A DNA stretch of 43,988 nucleotides, from the NCBI GenBank assembly GCA_031266015.1, contig JAISBU010000059.1, positions 1 to 43,988 of the forward strand, read 5' to 3'. The DNA comes from Prevotellaceae bacterium (GTDB taxonomy: Bacteria; Bacteroidota; Bacteroidia; Bacteroidales; UBA932). A program made the position numbers and the translations under genes. Every line of letters starts with the position of its first letter. The first letter of the stretch is position 1. The notes below the pieces were generated by a model. It had not been told where the DNA came from, did no database searches, and worked only from the letters and a program-made list of their open reading frames with translations. Of the stretch, positions 8,462 through 17,445 are shown one piece after another.

Positions 8462-8770
8462 TCTGTTTCTCTTCCTCTTTACTCCGTAGCAGACAACAAA
8501 ATGATTTTGACTCCAGTGCAAAATACACGGAAAGGTTGCATCTTTTACCAGCTGCTCAAAGCTGATTTTTACGCCAATACTACGAAAACCAATAGCTTCT
8601 GCAGCATCGCTGATGCCAAGCATGAAAACGCCATTGCGGGTAATAAAACTCTTTTCCCGAAGATTTTGCAGAGTGTAAGTACATCCGTAGTGTCTGGCTA
8701 CCATACGCAGACACGAGGGGCCGCAGTCCATGGTATCAAGTTGACGGTATAAAGGAAATTTTTTAATCAT
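8462..8770 (-). pseudogene. Truncated C39 peptidase domain (copy 1)
   Basis: From ATG at 8768-8770, leftward, ~100 residues match the N-terminal C39 peptidase domain of bacteriocin-processing ABC transporters. Visible are MDCGPSCLRMVARHYG with the nucleophile Cys16, and the His motif HWSQNHFVVCYGV (His90). Homology stops at about 8463, next to the 71-bp repeat, before the third catalytic residue (the Asp of the DPA motif). A stop at 8447 comes from foreign sequence. A second, slightly longer copy lies at 15369-15752 at roughly 95% DNA identity. C39 domains cut double-glycine leader peptides during export. This copy should be inactive. Confidence 0.75.
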
Positions 8771-8809
8771 TGCAAAACATCATAATATTTGCTTTGTTTT
8801 TCCTGCTTC

Positions 8810-10366
8810 TCAATTGTCTTCTGTATTATGCACAACGACAAGGTATCTTGTATAAAGTAAATGATTCTTAAGTAATCTTTTTGCTAATTCTCTACATTCA
8901 TTTAGATTAATCTCAGGACTCAACTCTTCATATAAAATATTAGCAAAATCTTCTCCAGAGATTGCTTCTCCCGAAAAGTAATATAGGAATTGATCTAATT
9001 CTTTTAATGTTTCTGTCGTTATTGTGTTTTTTTGTTTTTTCAGCAAGTAAACCGTAGTATGAGAATAGTCCTGAAAATATTTAGAAGATGATGTAACTCT
9101 GTCCATCCATTCACTCTTTTTTATTATACTCAAAACATCAATATCAGCAGCAAAAATAGATAAATATTCTGCTATTTTATATTTTGTATGTAATAACCTA
9201 TCTAGTGTTTGGTCGTTTAGAAAAATTCTGGCCAGTATAAATCTATAAAAGTCAGATTTATCAAAATCATTTTGCTCATTTTTGTTCCAAAGTTTATGCT
9301 GCGCACGTTCAAACTGATAGATTGATTTAACAATGTTGTATAAATTTTCAGAGATATCTTTGACACAATATTTGATATTTCTAATAGTTGATAATAAATT
9401 GTTATTTTCTTCGCTGAAAACACTAATTAATTGTTTTGAATATTGAAAAGATGACCAAAGTTCTGTGTTGTCGTTAACAGTTTCTTCTAAAAAATAATTA
9501 TCTAATGTTTTGTACTCAGTAGGGAAATCATATTGCAGTTGTTTTTCCAATACACCACAAACTCTGTAATTCTTTTTTGCATGCCCAATCAAATGAATGT
9601 AACTTTTACTATTTGGGACAGAATCAAAATCCATTAATTCGCTAAAATCCTCCGAAATATTTTCAAATAATATGGAAACATGTTTATTGTTTTTTTTGGC
9701 CAACTGATAAAACAATAGTTGTTCGAGAATAATATTTAATTGAGCAGCAGCATCAGAAAAGAAAAGAGGTTTATTGTCGTAAAAAAAACGAAGAGCCTCA
9801 CAACTGTAATAGTTTATAAAATCTATATCATGGCCTCCTAACACACCTGCATTTACAGAAATAATAGGTTCATTACCATTCATTGGTCCAGATAAGGATG
9901 AATGTATTTGAAAATTATTATTTTTCATAATCTGCAAAGCATTGCTATAATATTGCTCACTTTTTCCCATCTCCATGTTTTGAACCACTAATTCTGCGTT
10001 TTCTATTTCTGAAGAAAATTTATTCCAAATATAAACATCTCCGTCAATATGTAAGAAAGGTTCTGTTTGAAGGCTGTATGTATACAACTTGGATATCGCC
10101 CACATTTGAACAGGAATATCATTTAAATCATCCAAACAAAGATGTACCTTCGTATAAGGCAAACATAATTTTTCTATAAGTAATTCATAACCAATTTTGT
10201 CGGTATATAGTTCAACATCATTGTAGAATTGACGTAGCATTAAGCAACTATACATCCAACTTACACAATTATACCGAAAAGAGTACCAACCTCCGCCACT
10301 TCTATTTTCAAGAAATGAATTATCAGTCATAATGGGTTTTGTCCAATATGTTTGAATGATCTTCAT
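8810..10366 (-). CDS. Glycosyltransferase-like protein (DUF6734-like)
   Basis: The protein has 518 residues. The N-terminus MKIIQTYWTKPI and a GGWYSFRYNCVSWMYSCL stretch followed by LYTDKIG are typical of a Bacteroidota family near peptide-modification genes that I recall as DUF6734. HIDGDVYIW holds a DxD-type metal/nucleotide-sugar motif, and SVNAGVLGG follows, as in GT-A glycosyltransferases. The C-terminal ~220 residues are helical and not recognised. There is no signal peptide, so it is cytoplasmic. A homologous N-terminal fragment (MKIVQTLWTLPS) lies at 17383-17634, so the family occurred twice in this cluster. Composition is strongly AT-rich. It is likely a sugar-transfer step on a peptide or surface glycan; the substrate is unknown. 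Confidence 0.6.
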   Translation of the reverse strand: MKIIQTYWTKPIMTDNSFLENRSGGGWYSFRYNCVSWMYSCLMLRQFYNDVELYTDKIGYELLIEKLCLPYTKVHLCLDDLNDIPVQMWAISKLYTYSLQTEPFLHIDGDVYIWNKFSSEIENAELVVQNMEMGKSEQYYSNALQIMKNNNFQIHSSLSGPMNGNEPIISVNAGVLGGHDIDFINYYSCEALRFFYDNKPLFFSDAAAQLNIILEQLLFYQLAKKNNKHVSILFENISEDFSELMDFDSVPNSKSYIHLIGHAKKNYRVCGVLEKQLQYDFPTEYKTLDNYFLEETVNDNTELWSSFQYSKQLISVFSEENNNLLSTIRNIKYCVKDISENLYNIVKSIYQFERAQHKLWNKNEQNDFDKSDFYRFILARIFLNDQTLDRLLHTKYKIAEYLSIFAADIDVLSIIKKSEWMDRVTSSSKYFQDYSHTTVYLLKKQKNTITTETLKELDQFLYYFSGEAISGEDFANILYEELSPEINLNECRELAKRLLKNHLLYTRYLVVVHNTEDN

Positions 10367-10512
10367 TGATTTTATTAATATTTCGTATCATTTAAAAAAT
10401 ACACTTTGAATCCAACAATGTATTCATTTAAAAATCATCATCATACTATAATAACTCTTTAAACTTGGCATTAAGCATTCGACAATCAAAACCAAAAATA
10501 ACAATTTCTTAT

Positions 10513-10689
10513 GACTTTGTTGCAACGGTGGAGCATTGATTATCAATAATTTACAACTGTAACTGAAAGTGATCTTTTTTTATCAATTCGTTTATTTATA
10601 ATTAATTACGAAAAATGACGCTCAAAATCAATAAAAGTCACAGTTTCTAATCGATTAAAAATAAACATATTAATCGTTGAAACAAAGTC
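10513..10689. mobile_element. 177-bp MITE-like element with 9-bp target duplication
   Basis: The ends are 15-bp inverted repeats: GACTTTGTTGCAACG at 10513-10527 and the reverse complement of GACTTTGTTTCAACG at 10675-10689, 14/15 matching. The element is flanked by the exact 9-bp direct repeat ATTTCTTAT at 10504-10512 and 10690-10698. No ORF lies inside. This is the structure of a non-autonomous miniature element moved by a DDE transposase encoded elsewhere. It lies in the gap between two glycosyltransferase genes (10367-10749), which otherwise holds only AT-rich spacer. Confidence 0.75.
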
Positions 10690-10749
10690 ATTTCTTATAG
10701 TAAAAATTTCAAATTAAATTTGCATCTTACATTTATTATAATCTTAAAA

Positions 10750-11529
10750 TTATTCGCTATTTATTAATTTAAAATCTTTTATAATATCTTCTTTTGAACT
10801 ATTTTCTATCTTATGTAACTCATCTGTAGAAATGTTTTGTTGCACATTAGAACGAAAATAACTATTTATTCCTCGTGGGTGAGAAAGATGAAACAAACAA
10901 TTATCAGTATTATATATTTTTAATCCATAATTCTGAGCACGATAAAACCGGTCAAAATCATCGTTCCCCCAGCCATAATGTTTTTCATTATCCATGCCTA
11001 TTTCGAAAAATTTTTGTTTATTTAAAAACACAGCTCCCCCGACAATGTGTTGATGATATAAGTGTTCCATTTTATTTTTATGTCGATATAGCACTTTTAC
11101 ATCTCGCTTTTTAAAGTAAAATTCGCGAAGAATATCTGAAGTGTCCATGAATACGCCATCATAAGGAAATGCAATCTCAGCTTTACCATTTCGTAGGCAT
11201 TCTACAACTTCAACAATTACATTTTTATCAACTACTGTATCGGTATCCCAGATGGAGAAAAAAGGTGTATTACTTTCTTTTACCATTCGGTTATAATACA
11301 ATGTTTTATGTAATACAGGGTCTTTGTCTTGTTCAAAATAATACTTAATCTTCTTGTTCAACGCTTGTTTCAATATACCGTTGTTGTAGTTCGCTGCTTC
11401 TAGTACGTAAATATTTGTATCAAAGTGTTTGGCAAGGTCGTTAACTACCACTATAGTATTTTCCAAACGTTCTATTGAGTCTAACCTAACAAGAATAAGA
11501 AATGTAATATCCTTCAAATCTATTTTCAT
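10750..11529 (-). CDS. GT-A/GT2-like glycosyltransferase with GT7-type C-terminal motif
   Basis: The protein has 259 residues and no signal peptide. FFSIWDTDTVVDKNV carries the DxD motif for metal and nucleotide sugar. HYGWGNDDFDRFYRAQ matches the GWGxED/ND motif of the galactosyltransferase C-terminal region (GT7C-like), which usually contacts the acceptor. The start ATG overlaps the stop of the upstream LanC-like gene as ATGA (11526-11529), so the two are translationally coupled. Such coupling suggests glycosylation of a peptide handled by the LanC-like partner. The acceptor sugar and donor cannot be told. Confidence 0.7.
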   Translation of the reverse strand: MKIDLKDITFLILVRLDSIERLENTIVVVNDLAKHFDTNIYVLEAANYNNGILKQALNKKIKYYFEQDKDPVLHKTLYYNRMVKESNTPFFSIWDTDTVVDKNVIVEVVECLRNGKAEIAFPYDGVFMDTSDILREFYFKKRDVKVLYRHKNKMEHLYHQHIVGGAVFLNKQKFFEIGMDNEKHYGWGNDDFDRFYRAQNYGLKIYNTDNCLFHLSHPRGINSYFRSNVQQNISTDELHKIENSSKEDIIKDFKLINSE

Positions 11530-12575
11530 AAATCATTTTTCTTATAAGACATTAATAACAAAACTACACCGCAAAAACCGTCATACAAATTGTTGTGGGT
11601 ACTGAAATACTGCAGATCGGTTTTCAATAAATACCACACTTCTGATTGTTCTATTTTCTTTAACAGTTTTCGTTGAAAGTCATAAACTATTTCTTCACCC
11701 AAATGCTTTTTTACATTTTCTGCCAACAAAAAAATACTAGTAGCACCATCATTAAAAAAAATATTTCGATTTTTTAATTCAGTGTTTACAATTTCATCTA
11801 AGTTTAGTTCTCGTATTAACAATTCAATATGCGCATTCCAACCACTTATTTTGATTTGTTCATAAATAGCACTCATGCTCCATAGCAAATATAATTTATT
11901 ACAATGAAGCATAGGAATAGTAGATAGAACAATAGGTGATAATTCATTTAATATATTGGTAATACGAACATTATAGATATTTAAAATACTAATTTTACTT
12001 AATACATATAAAAACAAAGGTAATTCGGATTCTACATTGTAAGCCAAACGATTACCAATTAATGCTTTTCCTATTTTAGAATAAATATTATTGATAGTTT
12101 TGACACATAATTCTTGGAAAAGATATTCATTTTCATTGTCTTTTTTTTGATCTTTTAACCGTACATAAAAATAATATAACACTTGTATCATGGAGAAAGT
12201 ATTGGCCGATTCATGATACTGAGGAACACTCATAACTTTAAACAAATAATTATCTATTTCTTGTAAAATAATATTAATATTTCCACTTACAAAATTATTT
12301 TTTACAAGGTAATTTATTCCTAAACCTATGCCCGACAATCCGTTTTTTATATCTACTTCTCTAACTGTATGTATTTCCGAAAAAACATCCTCCAAATACT
12401 TTTCAGCAAGTTTCTCGTATTCTTTATTGTGTTCGAAATGGCTTAATTGATAGAAGTAGAGGGAAACAGAAATTTTGTTTGAAATAGAATTTGCCGAATT
12501 CTGCAATTGAATTAAGGTTTTATTGAGATTCTGTATTTGAACACATGTTTTCATTTCAATTATTTTACTTTTCAA
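11526..12575 (-). CDS. LanC-like protein lacking recognisable zinc ligands
   Basis: The protein has 349 residues, largely helical. Residues ~78-90 read GLSGIGLGINYLV, the signature helix of Bacteroidota lanthionine-synthetase C-like (double alpha/alpha barrel) proteins, and near the end NLYDGFCGVVLLLMSY repeats that pattern. True LanC cyclases bind Zn with Cys, Cys and His in WCYG- and CHG-type motifs; I find neither here. The protein may therefore bind a peptide without cyclising it, or be decayed. No lantibiotic dehydratase is present in the window. The stop overlaps the following glycosyltransferase start (ATGA). The upstream side abuts an IS200 remnant, so its promoter may be displaced. 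An in-frame ATG at codon 8 is an alternative start. Confidence 0.6.
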   Translation of the reverse strand: MKSKIIEMKTCVQIQNLNKTLIQLQNSANSISNKISVSLYFYQLSHFEHNKEYEKLAEKYLEDVFSEIHTVREVDIKNGLSGIGLGINYLVKNNFVSGNINIILQEIDNYLFKVMSVPQYHESANTFSMIQVLYYFYVRLKDQKKDNENEYLFQELCVKTINNIYSKIGKALIGNRLAYNVESELPLFLYVLSKISILNIYNVRITNILNELSPIVLSTIPMLHCNKLYLLWSMSAIYEQIKISGWNAHIELLIRELNLDEIVNTELKNRNIFFNDGATSIFLLAENVKKHLGEEIVYDFQRKLLKKIEQSEVWYLLKTDLQYFSTHNNLYDGFCGVVLLLMSYKKNDL

Positions 12576-12601
12576 TAAAAATTATATACATTAAACAACC
12601 C

Positions 12602-13162
12602 CTGTTTTGCAGGTGGATTTATTGAAAGAATGAAGGCTTAGTTTTCAAGCGCTCTTTGATACAACTTAGTCAAACAAGGTAAAAAACTATGACCCTGCTG
12701 CTCCTTTTGCTCTTCTTGGCAGCAAAGCGACAAATTAAATCTTCGTCCATCCCCACGCTGTTCACAAAGTAACCGCAAGACCAAAAGTAGGTGTCCCAAT
12801 AAAGCTTTATCTTGAGTTGGGAGAAACTCTTAAATAACTTTTATAGTCAATTTGCCCTTCAGAACCCTCGTCAGTTCGGAAACCGAAACTTTGGAAGGAA
12901 TCGGCGCGACTAAATGGACGTAGTCAACCTGAACGTTGAACTCCTCGACCTCGCAGTTTTTCCACTCGCAAAGCAAACAAATTCCCATTCGACCAAGTCT
13001 TTAACGATGCCCATGAGTGCACACAGTAACGATACTTCGAGCAAAAAACTAAGTGGTAACAGTACTGCCAGATAACGCGGTTTTGCTTCTTGAACTTGCC
13101 ATGAGGTAAAAAATATCACTTTTTTAGGCATAACTAAAAGAACATAACCACCTGCAAAGCAG
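12602..13162 (-). mobile_element. Decayed IS200/IS605-type element (TnpA pseudogene)
   Basis: Reading leftward from ATG 13129-13131, fragments in three frames match TnpA of the IS200 group: CEVEEFNVQVDYVHLVAPIP, then SVSELTRVLKGKLTIKV, then DTYFWSCGYFVNSVGMDED. Several frameshifts and stops separate them. The usual HUH-type pair appears as YVH (first His lost), and the region of the catalytic Tyr reads DLICRFAAKK without a Tyr. So it is inactive. Ends are marked by CTGTTTTGCAGGTGG (12602-12616) and its near complement (13148-13162, 14/15), probably the subterminal hairpins. It splits the AT-rich cluster. Confidence 0.7.
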
Positions 13163-13851
13163 ATAGATTTTTAAGTCAAATTAAATACAACAGATTGTAA
13201 AATACTAAAAACACTTTTTCATGCTTACTTATAAATTAAATCCGTATTTATTAATGATACTACTTCAGATAAATCATCATTTACAGATATTAAATATTCA
13301 ACTCGAAAATAAATGTTTGGAAAACAATATTAGATATCTTTACAATCACTTCTATGTAATACGTTTTGCTTAGATTTACATATTGTATGTTGCTTGTTCT
13401 AAATTATTTTCAAGCACTTGCTTATCATTGTATTGTAAACCAATATAAGATAAAAAGGAAGTAAATATGATAAACTTCTATTCTTCATTTGAAAATGAGC
13501 CAAAGTATTCATAAAAAAAATCAATATTTTGTTTCTACCTCTACATTATGCTTTTTTATGCGTATAAAATAGACATAGTAGCCGAGATATCAAAAGTTTC
13601 AAGTGGTGGTAAGCAACTCAAATAATTTTCACTTCAACTATTTTATATTTTCCAACAAGAAATACATATTTTTTTTTACTCTAACAACATATAAAAGAAC
13701 AGCAAAATACAATCACCCTATTAGGAATATCAGCTCACAGGCATTGCATGGAAGTGAAACTTGCATAAAGATTTTTGCGAGTGATACTGCCATCCGCACC
13801 ACGCTTTGTTCATTGGAGGTCGTGCATTTTTACACTGTTTTTTTATCTTCT
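13163..13851. other. AT-rich intergenic stretch, no gene recognised
   Basis: About 690 bases with many stops on all frames. I looked for a RiPP precursor (leader plus GG or Cys-rich core) on both strands and saw none that was convincing. A rightward frame at 13603-13932 runs into the S41 gene antisense and has no family resemblance. The sub-stretch 13740-13830 is less AT-rich and could be a gene scrap. Confidence 0.4.
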
Positions 13852-15279
13852 TTATTTATTCAACATCTCATTCACAAATTCTACCCATTTATGTTGCGGA
13901 ATAGTTTTGTCCAAATAGTAGTCGGGCTGTAATCCGATGCCGTCAATTGGCATATCGGGTATTCGCAAGCTGCGTGACAAACAATACCAAAGCTTAAATT
14001 CCTCGCAGGGCGAATCTACAGAGTACATATTCGAGATGTCTAGCGCTCCGAATGTAGTAGCCCCAAATAGTTTTACTTTTTTACTCTGTTTGGCCATCAA
14101 TAAAAGTTGCTCATCTGCACTTACATTTCTTTGATTTATGATAACTCCTACATTTTTAGGGTATTCGTAAATCGTATCATATTGAGTGATGTAAACATCT
14201 TCCCCGAATAAGTTCACAAATTCGCCCAACTTGCTCTGCATGGTATCATAGTATGTTTTAAATAGCTGGCGTGTTTCTTCATCAAAAAAATCTTGATATT
14301 CTGGATTAGTCGCAAAATCCATAAATCGTTGATTATTTAGCGCTGTTGATAGAAATTCTATTCCTACTGTCCGTATCGGATTTGTATAAAGAAATGGTAG
14401 TAGCTCAGCATAAGTATCATCACTACCACCTGTACCATTTCGTATATCAATAATCAGATTTTCCGTTTTTAAGATTTTATCTTTATTGACGGTTAGTACG
14501 CTGTCAATAGCAGCTTTTTGATCGGGCTCAAATGATGGTAGGCGTAAGTAGAGCGTAGTTGAGCTCAATTCTTCCAAATACGGACTAGGGGGATCAAAAG
14601 ATTTAAGATAATTTTCAACGCTTAAATCGTTTTCTCCAAAAAACGGGTGCACGCGTTTCAAAATCAAACCACCGATTTGCAGATGGTTTTTACCAATCAG
14701 CTCTGACCTGCCACTTACAGTAGGCTTATGATTAGGCCAAAAAAAAGTGGTTTGCCATTTTCCGTTCTTCTGCTCAATTTTTAACTTTATTTGCCTCCTT
14801 ACTTCAGCATCAGGTTTAATAATAAAACCAATATAATTTGCCCCGTTTTTTTGTATCCCGATTTTATCATCTTCAAATTCCCAAATACCTTCATAATCTA
14901 TAACTTGCTTGGTACTTATACGCTGTTCAAATTCTGGAATGTTTACCTCATACATGTCTGCCTTCGGTATCGTTTGTAAAACATTTTGTGAAGGCTCTAT
15001 GGTAATGTGTCCCGAACGAAAAAAATGCAGCCATTCATGTAGTAACTCTATGCACTCCATTGTAGTTTTTGCTGACTTTACTTTTTCTACCATTAATTGG
15101 TTATGAATATCATAAGCCGCTTGTCCTTTTTTATTTATGGTATGCTGAAAACCTGCATCATTTTCTTCAAATGTATTTTTTACCCACTCAAAATTATTTT
15201 CGCAGGTACAAGTTTGTGCTTGTCCGTTGGCTGAATGTACAAGTAAAACAGCCACTGTAGTAAATAATAAAAACCTCAT
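13852..15279 (-). CDS. Exported S41-family peptidase
   Basis: The protein has 475 residues, with signal peptide MRFLLFTTVAVLLVHSANGQ. The C-terminal half matches the S41 (C-terminal processing) peptidase fold: NLIIDIRNGTGGSDDTY is the conserved core, followed by VGVIINQRNVSADEQLLL with the presumed nucleophile Ser, and FGATTFGALDISN. The domain order fits family members without a clear PDZ domain. It acts in the periplasm, or at the outer membrane if anchored. S41 peptidases recur in Bacteroidota peptide clusters, where leader removal is proposed. A second, distinct S41 gene lies upstream (15782-17176), with a C39 fragment between them. Both are intact reading frames in an otherwise damaged cluster. 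Confidence 0.8.
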   Translation of the reverse strand: MRFLLFTTVAVLLVHSANGQAQTCTCENNFEWVKNTFEENDAGFQHTINKKGQAAYDIHNQLMVEKVKSAKTTMECIELLHEWLHFFRSGHITIEPSQNVLQTIPKADMYEVNIPEFEQRISTKQVIDYEGIWEFEDDKIGIQKNGANYIGFIIKPDAEVRRQIKLKIEQKNGKWQTTFFWPNHKPTVSGRSELIGKNHLQIGGLILKRVHPFFGENDLSVENYLKSFDPPSPYLEELSSTTLYLRLPSFEPDQKAAIDSVLTVNKDKILKTENLIIDIRNGTGGSDDTYAELLPFLYTNPIRTVGIEFLSTALNNQRFMDFATNPEYQDFFDEETRQLFKTYYDTMQSKLGEFVNLFGEDVYITQYDTIYEYPKNVGVIINQRNVSADEQLLLMAKQSKKVKLFGATTFGALDISNMYSVDSPCEEFKLWYCLSRSLRIPDMPIDGIGLQPDYYLDKTIPQHKWVEFVNEMLNK

Positions 15280-15368
15280 ACTCTATTCTTTTTTAATTAG
15301 GTTCAAGACAACTTTAGAAGATTATTATCTTTGTAAGTTATTATTGAACAATGCGAAATAAGTATTTT

Positions 15369-15752
15369 TTAGAGCCAACATTTCTTAAATTCTTCTTCGG
15401 TAAATACGTTCAAACCGGCTGCGGGGTCGGCAATTTGGATGGAGTAGCTGTTTCTCTTCCTCTTTACTCCGTAGCAGACAACAAAATGATTTTGATTCCA
15501 ATGCAAAATACATGGGAAGTTGGCATCTTTTACCAGCTGCTCAAAGCTGATTTTTACGCCAATACTACGAAAACCAATAGCTTCTGCAGCATCGCTGATG
15601 CCAAGCATGGAAACGCCATTACGGGTAATAAAACTCTTTTCCCGAAGATTTTGCAGCGTGTAAGTACGTCCGTAGTGTCTGGCTATCATACGCAGACACG
15701 AGGGGCCGCAGTCCATGGCATCGTATTGGTGGGTAAAGGGAAATTTATCCAC
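15369..15752 (-). pseudogene. C39 peptidase domain without its ABC transporter (copy 2)
   Basis: The frame gives 127 residues. It keeps all three expected catalytic residues: Cys15 in AMDCGPSCLRM, His89 in QNHFVVCYGV, and Asp109 in IQIADPAAG. It ends EEFKKCWL, where full-length bacteriocin exporters continue into membrane and ATPase domains (~700 residues in total). It is either a truncated exporter or a free-standing C39 protease. The DNA is ~95% identical over ~280 bases to the fragment at 8462-8770, in the same orientation. It follows the S41 gene at 15782 by 29 bases. The domain is complete enough that activity on a double-glycine leader is conceivable. Confidence 0.65.
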
Positions 15753-15781
15753 TTACTAATCGCAGTTAAAATATGAGCATA

Positions 15782-17176
15782 CTATTTCTTCTTTGTTCGC
15801 TTACGCAATTCTTCAATAGCTTGCTCTAGCACGTTGTCTTTCCCTTTTAAGAACGCGCTCAAATCTTCCGGTACAACAATATCCGGCAAGATACCCGTTT
15901 CATAAAACTCTGTACCGTCTGCGTAGCTGACTCTGCTGGCAGCTATATAGGCGTTAAGACCGCCGGGTAAAGGCAAAAACAAGGGGCCTCCTACGCAAGA
16001 GGAACTTGCTTCCCCTATAACTACCCCTCGCGCAGAGGCTTTTAGTAGTAGTAAAAAATCTTCGCCTGCAGAAGCCGTTGTCCTACCTGCCAGAATCACC
16101 AAGGGCTGATGTAGCTTTATAGAATCGTGTGAAAAATTCTCCCAGCCAGCGCTACTGTTGATTTCTTGCATAGCCACATTTTTGTAATAATCACAGTACT
16201 TGCTGTTCGCATCATGCGTTGTTCCTATTGCTTCGGCAGTGGCTTTGTCGCAATGCCATGCCCCTACGGTTTTATAGCGAGCATTGTGTACTCTTGTGGC
16301 ATTTTTAGATGTAATTACATGTGATAAATGAATAATATGTTCAGCTATTGTTTGCCATGCAGCATCGGCGCCTCCGCTATTATTGCGAATGTCAATAATA
16401 AGCCCCCTGCATTGGCGCAGCTGTAATAAATACCTGTAAAACACTGAGTCTATGGTTTTTATATGGCGCGCATTGCAGGTGTTGAGTGCAATATAGCCAA
16501 TATCGTTACCAACAATTTTTACCTCTACTGGCACCCAATCATCGGGAAATGCCCATTCTTCCGGGTAAGGTTGAGGATGTAAAATGCGAGGTAATTTTAC
16601 ATCAGCTAATTCTCCTGTGGGTGTTTGTACGGTAAGTGCAATGTTAGTACCCTCTTTGCCTCGCAACATGGGGTACATGGAAAGGTTTAGCTTAGCTTGT
16701 GGCGTTCCTGCCGAAACATACGGATACACAGAATCCCGCAGGTACTGCTGAATGGGGATGCTGTTAATTTTGACGATTTCACTTCCCTTTGGTATTGTAC
16801 TAACCTTACTTTTTGGCATATTCCATACGACAACTTTTTGGCTAAAAATTCTTGGCGTAATTTGCGGATAGCCAAAAGCAGGAGTACTCATTCTCGTGTG
16901 AGCTTCATTAAAATGAGCCAAAAACGACTGAAGCGTAAAGTAGTAATCTTTTAAGCTCTCTGCCTGCTCTATTTTTGGCAGGTAGACAAGGTACAGGCTA
17001 TCAATGTTGACCTGCTGCAATCGTTCGGGGTAGGCAAAGTTGTAATGCATTTCTTTCCAAAACTGCGAGAGCGCATAAATTTTTTCCGCTTTGGTAAGAA
17101 GCGTTTTGCTTTGAGCAATAGCATTGTTAGAGGTTATGCTTAAAAAAATAGCAACAAGTATTGTGTGGTATCTCAT
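15782..17176 (-). CDS. Exported S41-family peptidase (second)
   Basis: The protein has 464 residues, with signal peptide MRYHTILVAIFLSITSNNAIAQ. Residues ~30-110 form the helical N-terminal domain (FWKEMHYNFAYPERL). A PDZ-like segment follows (GSEIVKINSIPIQQYL). The catalytic core shows GLIIDIRNNSGGADAAW and ILAGRTTASAGEDFLLLL with the nucleophile Ser. The tail GILPDIVVPEDL is the standard S41 end. It is less AT-rich than the neighbouring glycosyltransferases. It starts 3 bases before the stop of the SPASM remnant upstream, so it probably shared an mRNA with a radical SAM gene. A leader peptidase or a scavenging protease are the two readings. Confidence 0.85.
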   Translation of the reverse strand: MRYHTILVAIFLSITSNNAIAQSKTLLTKAEKIYALSQFWKEMHYNFAYPERLQQVNIDSLYLVYLPKIEQAESLKDYYFTLQSFLAHFNEAHTRMSTPAFGYPQITPRIFSQKVVVWNMPKSKVSTIPKGSEIVKINSIPIQQYLRDSVYPYVSAGTPQAKLNLSMYPMLRGKEGTNIALTVQTPTGELADVKLPRILHPQPYPEEWAFPDDWVPVEVKIVGNDIGYIALNTCNARHIKTIDSVFYRYLLQLRQCRGLIIDIRNNSGGADAAWQTIAEHIIHLSHVITSKNATRVHNARYKTVGAWHCDKATAEAIGTTHDANSKYCDYYKNVAMQEINSSAGWENFSHDSIKLHQPLVILAGRTTASAGEDFLLLLKASARGVVIGEASSSCVGGPLFLPLPGGLNAYIAASRVSYADGTEFYETGILPDIVVPEDLSAFLKGKDNVLEQAIEELRKRTKKK

Positions 17177-17179
17177 TTT

Positions 17180-17445
17180 TTATTCTACTAAACCTCGCTT
17201 TTTAGCCTCTTCGATAATAAAGGAGTTCAGGCTATACTCTACGTTATCGTAAAAACAAGGTGGGGGAATCTGATTAATGTAAGATTCATAAATTTTTTGT
17301 ACGCAAGGTCCCATGCAAAGGGGAAGGTTTTTACAGGCTAAACATCGCTCATTCTCAAACGTGGCTTTAGCAAAAAATTGACTCAAAAGTATATCATTCC
17401 ACGTAATACTTCCATCATCTTGTAATTCTCCTTTATCAATAAATC
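17180..17445 (-). pseudogene. C-terminal SPASM remnant of a radical SAM peptide maturase
   Basis: Only the last ~80 residues remain. The frame reads DDGSITWNDILLSQFF and then CLACKNLPLCMGPCVQKIYE, the Cys-rich SPASM/Twitch end that binds auxiliary 4Fe-4S clusters in peptide-modifying radical SAM enzymes. The catalytic CxxxCxxC core is absent. At its upstream edge (about 17420-17445) the frame merges with the glycosyltransferase fragment at 17383-17634 in a different frame. This is a deletion junction. It cannot be active as an enzyme. Confidence 0.7.

Noticed and set aside
13163-13851. RiPP precursor gene
   Set aside because: Short frames on both strands were read. None had a leader ending in GG followed by a Cys- or Ser/Thr-rich core.
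15351-15776. Rightward ORF over the C39 copy, with a TATCTTTG element in front
   Set aside because: The reverse strand encodes clear C39 catalytic motifs, and the rightward frame resembles nothing. The promoter match is likely chance in AT-rich DNA.
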